DNA from: Streptomyces sedi
GTDB lineage: Bacteria > Actinomycetota > Actinomycetes > Streptomycetales > Streptomycetaceae
Direction of reading: 5' to 3'
Assembly: GCF_006335015.1 (NCBI RefSeq)
Contig: NZ_VDGT01000025.1
Coordinates: 1-64,000 of the forward strand
Length of the DNA: 64,000 nucleotides
The translations under genes and the position numbers were made by a program. The notes beneath the pieces were generated by a model that saw only the letters and a list, made by a program, of their open reading frames with translations, did no database searches and was not told the DNA's origin. Within the stretch, counting starts at the first letter, position 1, and each line of letters begins with the position of its first letter. Below are positions 60,203-64,000 of the stretch, in pieces.

Positions 60203-61282
60203 TTATTCCTTGGTGTCGGCCGTCTCGGGGACGGCCACCGGCTCGTCGTCGGGGATGATCCGTTCGGCCAGTTCCCTGACCGGCTGGATCGTCCCGTCGG
60301 CGATCTCCGCCGCGTAGTGGCAGGCCACGCGGTGGCCGTCGGCCAGTTCGGTGAGCGCCGGCCGTTCCGTGTCGCACCGCTCCGGCTGCCGCCAGGGGCA
60401 GCGGGTGTGGAAGCGGCAGCCGGTCGGCGGGTTCGCCGGGGACGGCAGGTCGCCGCGGAGCAGGATGCGTTCGCGGTTGTCCTCCACCTCCGGGTCGGGC
60501 ACCGGGACGGCGGACATCAGCGCCCGGGTGTACGGGTGCCGGGGCTCGGCGTAGAGCAGGTCGCTGGGCGCCTCCTCGACGAGCGCGCCCAGGTACATCA
60601 CGCCGATCACGTCGGAGATGTGCCGCACCACCGCCAGGTCGTGGGCGATCACCAGATAGGTGAGGCCCATCGACTCCTGGAGCTCCTCCAGCAGGTTGAT
60701 GACCTGCGCCTGGATGGAGACGTCCAGCGCGGAGACCGGCTCGTCGCAGATGATCAGGTCCGGCTCCAGGACCAGGGCCCTGGCGATGCCGATGCGCTGC
60801 CGCTGCCCGCCGGAGAACTCGTGCGGGTAGCGGGAGAGCGCGTCGGCCGGCAGCCCGACCCGCTCCAGGACCTCGACGATCTTCGCGCGGCGCTCGGTGC
60901 GGTCCGCGCCGATGCCGTGGGCGGCCATGCCCTCGGCGAGGATCGACTCGATGTTCTGTCGGGGGTTCAGGCTGCCCAGCGGGTCCTGGAACACCATCTG
61001 GAGGCGGCGCCTGCTGCGGCGCATCTCCTCGTCGGGGAGCGCCGCCAGGTCGGTGCCGTCGAAGACGACCTCTCCCGAGGTGATCTCGTTGAGCCGCAGC
61101 ACGGCCCGGCCCAGGGTGGTCTTGCCGCAGCCGGACTCGCCGACCAGGCCGTAGGTCTGGCCCGCGTCGATGGTCAGCGAGACGCCGTCCACGGCGTAGA
61201 CGTGACCGACCGTCCGGTCGAAGAACACCCCGCGCTTGACCGGGAAGTGGACCTTGACCTCGTTCAGTTCCAGCAGGCTCAT
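60203..61282 (-). CDS. oppF: Peptide ABC importer ATP-binding protein, OppF/DppF type
   Basis: 359 residues from ATG 61282 (ATGA overlap with the OppD gene stop). Walker A GLVGESGCGKTTLGRAVL (about 46-63), FQDPLGSLNPRQ, signature EFSGGQRQRIGIARALVLEPDLIICDEPVSALDV, H-loop VIAHDLAVVRHISD. The C-terminal oligopeptide-specific region contains PTGCRFHTRCPWRQPERCDTERPALTELADGHRVACHY, with the Cys pattern of the oligo_HPY domain and probable [4Fe-4S] ligands. With OppD it powers peptide import. Confidence 0.96.
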   Translation of the reverse strand: MSLLELNEVKVHFPVKRGVFFDRTVGHVYAVDGVSLTIDAGQTYGLVGESGCGKTTLGRAVLRLNEITSGEVVFDGTDLAALPDEEMRRSRRRLQMVFQDPLGSLNPRQNIESILAEGMAAHGIGADRTERRAKIVEVLERVGLPADALSRYPHEFSGGQRQRIGIARALVLEPDLIICDEPVSALDVSIQAQVINLLEELQESMGLTYLVIAHDLAVVRHISDVIGVMYLGALVEEAPSDLLYAEPRHPYTRALMSAVPVPDPEVEDNRERILLRGDLPSPANPPTGCRFHTRCPWRQPERCDTERPALTELADGHRVACHYAAEIADGTIQPVRELAERIIPDDEPVAVPETADTKE

Positions 61283-62349
61283 TCGGAGGTCTCCTCCTTC
61301 TGGGTGACCGGCTCGGTCGGGGAGTCGCCGGCGCCGACGTCGGCGAGGGTGACGGTCTCCAGCCGTTCGCGCACCGGGTTCACACAGCGGACGTGGTGGC
61401 CCGCCGGCGCCTCGGTCCCGGCCAGCGGGCCGAGTTCCGGGGTCCCGTTCAGGCACTCCAGGGTGTAGTGGTCGCAGCGCGGCGCGAACGCGCAGCCGTC
61501 CGCCCAGGCGATCTGGTCGTTGATGGAGCCGCGCACGGGGTTGAGCGGCTGGCCGCGCGGGGCGTCCAGCCGGGGGATGGAGTTGAGCAGCCCGTGCGCG
61601 TAGGGGTGGGCCGGCTCGGCGAAGAGGTTCCGCCGGTCGGCGGACTCCACGACCTTGCCGGCGTAGAGCACGTTGACGTCGTCGCAGAGCCCGGCGACCA
61701 CACCCAGGTCGTGGGTGATCATCAGCAGGGCGGTGCCCTCCTGGTCGACCAGTTCCTTGAGGAGTTCGAGGATCTGCGCCTGGATGGTGACGTCGAGCGC
61801 CGTCGTCGGCTCGTCGGCGATCAGCATGCGGGGCGCGCAGGCCACCGCCATGGCGATCAACGCGCGTTGCCGCATACCGCCGGAGAGCTGGTGCGGGTAC
61901 TCCTTGAGCCGCCGCGTCGGGTCGGGGATGCCGACCCGCTCCAGCAGCGCGGCGGCCTCGGTGCGGGCGGCCTGGCCGCGCATCCCCCGGTGCCGGCTCA
62001 GGATCTCGGTGACCTGGACGCCGATGGGGACCACCGGGTTCAGCGAGGAGAGCGGGTCCTGGAAGATCATCGCCAGCTGGGTGCCGCGCAGGTCGCGCAT
62101 CGCCGAGGGGCGCAGCGACAGCAGGTCGGTGCCCCGGTAGTCGGCCCGGCCCTCGACGCGCACCCCCTTCTTCGGCAGCAGGCCCATCAGGGCGAGCGAG
62201 GTGACGCTCTTGCCGCAGCCCGACTCGCCGACCAGGCCGACGACCTGGCCCTCGTCCACGTCGAAGGAGACCCCGGAGACGGCGGTGCTCGCGCGGCGGC
62301 CTTGCCCTTGGAAGGTGACCTTCAGTTCGTCCACGGAAAGCAGGGGCAT
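61279..62349 (-). CDS. oppD: Peptide ABC importer ATP-binding protein, OppD/DppD type
   Basis: 356 residues from ATG 62349 (GGAGC upstream). Walker A GLVGESGCGKSVTSLALMGLL, FQDPLSSLNPVVPIG, signature QLSGGMRQRALIAMAVACAPRMLIADEPTTALDVT, H-loop MITHDLGVVAGLCDDVN. The C-terminal domain has WADGCAFAPRCDHYTLECLNGTPELGPLAGTEAPAGHHVRCVNP. Overlaps OppF. Upstream permease gene ends five bases before the start codon (62354). Acts as the partner of OppF. Confidence 0.96.
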   Translation of the reverse strand: MPLLSVDELKVTFQGQGRRASTAVSGVSFDVDEGQVVGLVGESGCGKSVTSLALMGLLPKKGVRVEGRADYRGTDLLSLRPSAMRDLRGTQLAMIFQDPLSSLNPVVPIGVQVTEILSRHRGMRGQAARTEAAALLERVGIPDPTRRLKEYPHQLSGGMRQRALIAMAVACAPRMLIADEPTTALDVTIQAQILELLKELVDQEGTALLMITHDLGVVAGLCDDVNVLYAGKVVESADRRNLFAEPAHPYAHGLLNSIPRLDAPRGQPLNPVRGSINDQIAWADGCAFAPRCDHYTLECLNGTPELGPLAGTEAPAGHHVRCVNPVRERLETVTLADVGAGDSPTEPVTQKEETSE

Positions 62350-62353
62350 GGGA

Positions 62354-63307
62354 TCAGCTCCGCAGTTTCGGGTCGAGCGCTTCCCGCATGGACTCGCCCA
62401 GCAGGGTGAAGCCAAGGGCGGTGATGATGATGCCGAGTGCGGGGCAGATGGCCATGAACGGCGCCTCGTCGAAGAACCGTTCGGCCTGCGCCAGCATCAC
62501 GCCCCACTCGGGTTGCGCGGCGTCGGGGTTGCCCAGGCCCAGGTAGGACAGGGCGGCGGCCTCGATGATGGCCGTGGCCAGGGCCAGCGTGGACTGGACG
62601 ATGACCGGGCCCAGGGAGTTGGGCAGCACGTGCCCCATCACCACGCGCCGGCGGCGCACGCCCAGCGCGCGGGCGGCGAGCACGTAGTCCGCGTTCGCCT
62701 GGGAGAGCATCGAACCGCGCAGCAGCCGGGCGAAGATGGGCACCTGCACGACGCCGACGGCGATCATCACCGTGGTGAGGCTCTGCCCCATGACCGCCGC
62801 GATGCTCACCGCGAGCAGCAGCGAGGGCATCGCCAGCATCATGTCGATGAAGCGCATCAGCACGGTGTCCAGGCGCTGCCCGGCGCGACCGCCGAAGGCG
62901 AGGGCGGCGCCGGAGACGCCGCCGATCAGCGCGCCGACGACGAAGCCGAGGACGGTGGAGATCACGCCCACCATCAGCGTCTGCCGTGCGCCGACCAGCA
63001 TCCGGGAGAGCTGGTCGCGGCCGAGGTGGTCCAGGCCCAGCCAGTTCTCGCCGCGGGGGCCGACGAACTCGCCCCGGTTGGTGAAGACCTCGTCCCGCCA
63101 GAGCTGGGAGGTCGGGTTGTGCGGCGCGATCCACGGCCCGATCAGCGCGATGACCACGAACAGCGCCATGATGGCGACGCCGATCAGGGCCATCTTGCTG
63201 GACCGCAGCCGGCGGAACGCCTCCACCCACAGGCTGCCGCCGGTGGTGGTCTCCCGCTGGGCGGTGAGTGCGGCGAGCCGGTCGATCTTGTCGGTCTTGG
63301 TGGACAT
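62354..63307 (-). CDS. oppC: Peptide ABC importer permease, OppC/DppC type
   Basis: 317 residues, ATG 63307 overlapping the stop of OppB (TGATG). Six membrane helices; N-terminal MALIGVAIMALFVVIALIGPWIAPH, then QLWRDEVFTNRGEFVGPRGENWLGLDHLGRDQLSRMLVGARQTLMVGV, typical of OppC. EAA loop YVLAARALGVRRRRVVMGHVLPNSLGPVIVQ. Forms the channel with OppB. Confidence 0.96.
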   Translation of the reverse strand: MSTKTDKIDRLAALTAQRETTTGGSLWVEAFRRLRSSKMALIGVAIMALFVVIALIGPWIAPHNPTSQLWRDEVFTNRGEFVGPRGENWLGLDHLGRDQLSRMLVGARQTLMVGVISTVLGFVVGALIGGVSGAALAFGGRAGQRLDTVLMRFIDMMLAMPSLLLAVSIAAVMGQSLTTVMIAVGVVQVPIFARLLRGSMLSQANADYVLAARALGVRRRRVVMGHVLPNSLGPVIVQSTLALATAIIEAAALSYLGLGNPDAAQPEWGVMLAQAERFFDEAPFMAICPALGIIITALGFTLLGESMREALDPKLRS

Positions 63308-64000
63308 CAGTTCACCCGCACTCTCGGGTCGATCAGCCCGTATGTCAGATCCACCACCAGGTTGATCAGCATGTAGAGCAGGGCGATGAAGAGGATGAAG
63401 CCCATCAGCACGGGGTAGTCACGGTCGGAGATCGCCTGCCGGATGAAGCTGCCGATACCGCCGAAGGAGAACGCCGACTCCGTCAGCACCGCGCCGGAGA
63501 GCAGGCTCCCGGTGAGCAGGCCGACGGTGGTGACCACCGGCAGCAGCGCGTTGCGCAGCACGTGCCGGCCGCGCACCACGCTCTTGCGCAGTCCCTTGGA
63601 CTCGGCGGTGCGGACGTAGTCCTCGCTGAGCACCTCCAGCACGCTGGCGCGGGTGATCCGGACGACGACGGCGAGCGGGATCGAGGCGAGCGCGAGCCCG
63701 GGGAGGATCAGGTGTTGGATCGCGTCCCAGGAGGCGTCGAACTCGCCGGTCAGCACCCCGTCGAGGACGGCGAACCCGGTCACGTCCGTGGCGTCGATGC
63801 CGGTGGTCAGCCGGCCGCCGCTGGGCAGCCAGCCGAGGTTCACGGCGAAGATCGAACGGAGGATCATCGCCAGGAAGAAGACGGGGACGCAGATCCCCAG
63901 CAGCGATCCGGAGACCGCGGTGACGTCCAGCCAGCTGCCGCGGCGGCGGGCCGCGAAGTAGCCGAGCGGGATGCCGATGATGACGGCGAACAGCAGGGCG
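63307..64000 (-). CDS. oppB: Peptide ABC importer permease, OppB/DppB type, C-terminal part
   Basis: Partial; the N terminus is beyond the right edge. The visible part carries three or more helices (ALLFAVIIGIPLGYFAA, GSLLGICVPVFFLAMILRSIF), the EAA loop DYVRTAESKGLRKSVVRGRHVLRNALLPVVTTVGLLTGSLLSGAVLTESAFSFGGIG and the terminal LLYMLINLVVDLTYGLIDPRVRV. The last six residues and stop overlap OppC. The binding protein would be expected upstream, outside the window. Confidence 0.95.
   Translation of the reverse strand, partial: ALLFAVIIGIPLGYFAARRRGSWLDVTAVSGSLLGICVPVFFLAMILRSIFAVNLGWLPSGGRLTTGIDATDVTGFAVLDGVLTGEFDASWDAIQHLILPGLALASIPLAVVVRITRASVLEVLSEDYVRTAESKGLRKSVVRGRHVLRNALLPVVTTVGLLTGSLLSGAVLTESAFSFGGIGSFIRQAISDRDYPVLMGFILFIALLYMLINLVVDLTYGLIDPRVRVN

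Overview
The window reads as chromosomal DNA of a high-GC actinomycete, most likely Streptomyces or a close relative. The support is strongly G/C-ending codon use, many GTG and some TTG starts, the Streptomyces-type HTH/DUF397/ATP-binding regulatory module, a DUF574-type methyltransferase, a textbook DtxR/IdeR iron box, F420-linked redox genes and twin-arginine plus lipobox signals. I found no rRNA, tRNA, CRISPR array, phage or transposase.

Left part (1-20 kb): tandem PQQ-like beta-propeller lipoproteins (two complete, a third cut by the edge); a small secreted protein; a glyceraldehyde-3-phosphate dehydrogenase divergent from a MarR regulator over an AT-rich perfect inverted repeat; a regulatory module (HTH regulator, two DUF397 proteins, an ATP-binding protein coupled to two small Cys-containing proteins, and a degenerate Nudix protein); a nourseothricin/streptothricin-type N-acetyltransferase; assorted housekeeping and hypothetical genes; a membrane-anchored molybdopterin oxidoreductase with a membrane partner; and an iron-box-controlled siderophore-interacting protein.

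Middle (20-37 kb): two carbohydrate loci. One has a secreted GH43-type enzyme, a Gfo/Idh/MocA oxidoreductase, a ThuA-like protein and a large GH38 alpha-mannosidase, with a LacI-type operator half way between the divergent ThuA and GH38 genes. The other is a complete uptake and hydrolysis unit: Tat/lipobox solute-binding protein, two ABC permeases, a GH2 glycosidase, and a divergent LacI regulator over a perfect 18-bp palindrome. Between them sit a protein-isoaspartate-methyltransferase-like gene coupled to a tiny ORF, and an alpha/beta hydrolase.

Right part (37-64 kb): a beta-oxidation run (alpha-methylacyl-CoA racemase, acyl-CoA dehydrogenase, thiolase, FadJ-type fusion); an RDD membrane protein; GlgX debranching enzyme; an L,D-transpeptidase lipoprotein; an enoyl-CoA hydratase; a heterodimeric ABC exporter with one degenerate ATP site; two small regulated redox loci (MerR / hydrolase / LLM oxidoreductase and HxlR / F420-NADP reductase); alpha-glucan phosphorylase; and an opp/dpp peptide ABC operon leaving the window.

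The most unusual signal is not a gene. The octamer ACTGGTCA (reverse TGACCAGT) and its relative TTACCAGT recur far above expectation in the first 46 kb. They occur as phased arrays in spacers, as a perfect 14-bp inverted repeat inside fadJ, and inside other genes where they force rare A/T-ending codons. I saw none in the last 18 kb. Short tandem repeats also fill every spacer of the beta-oxidation run.
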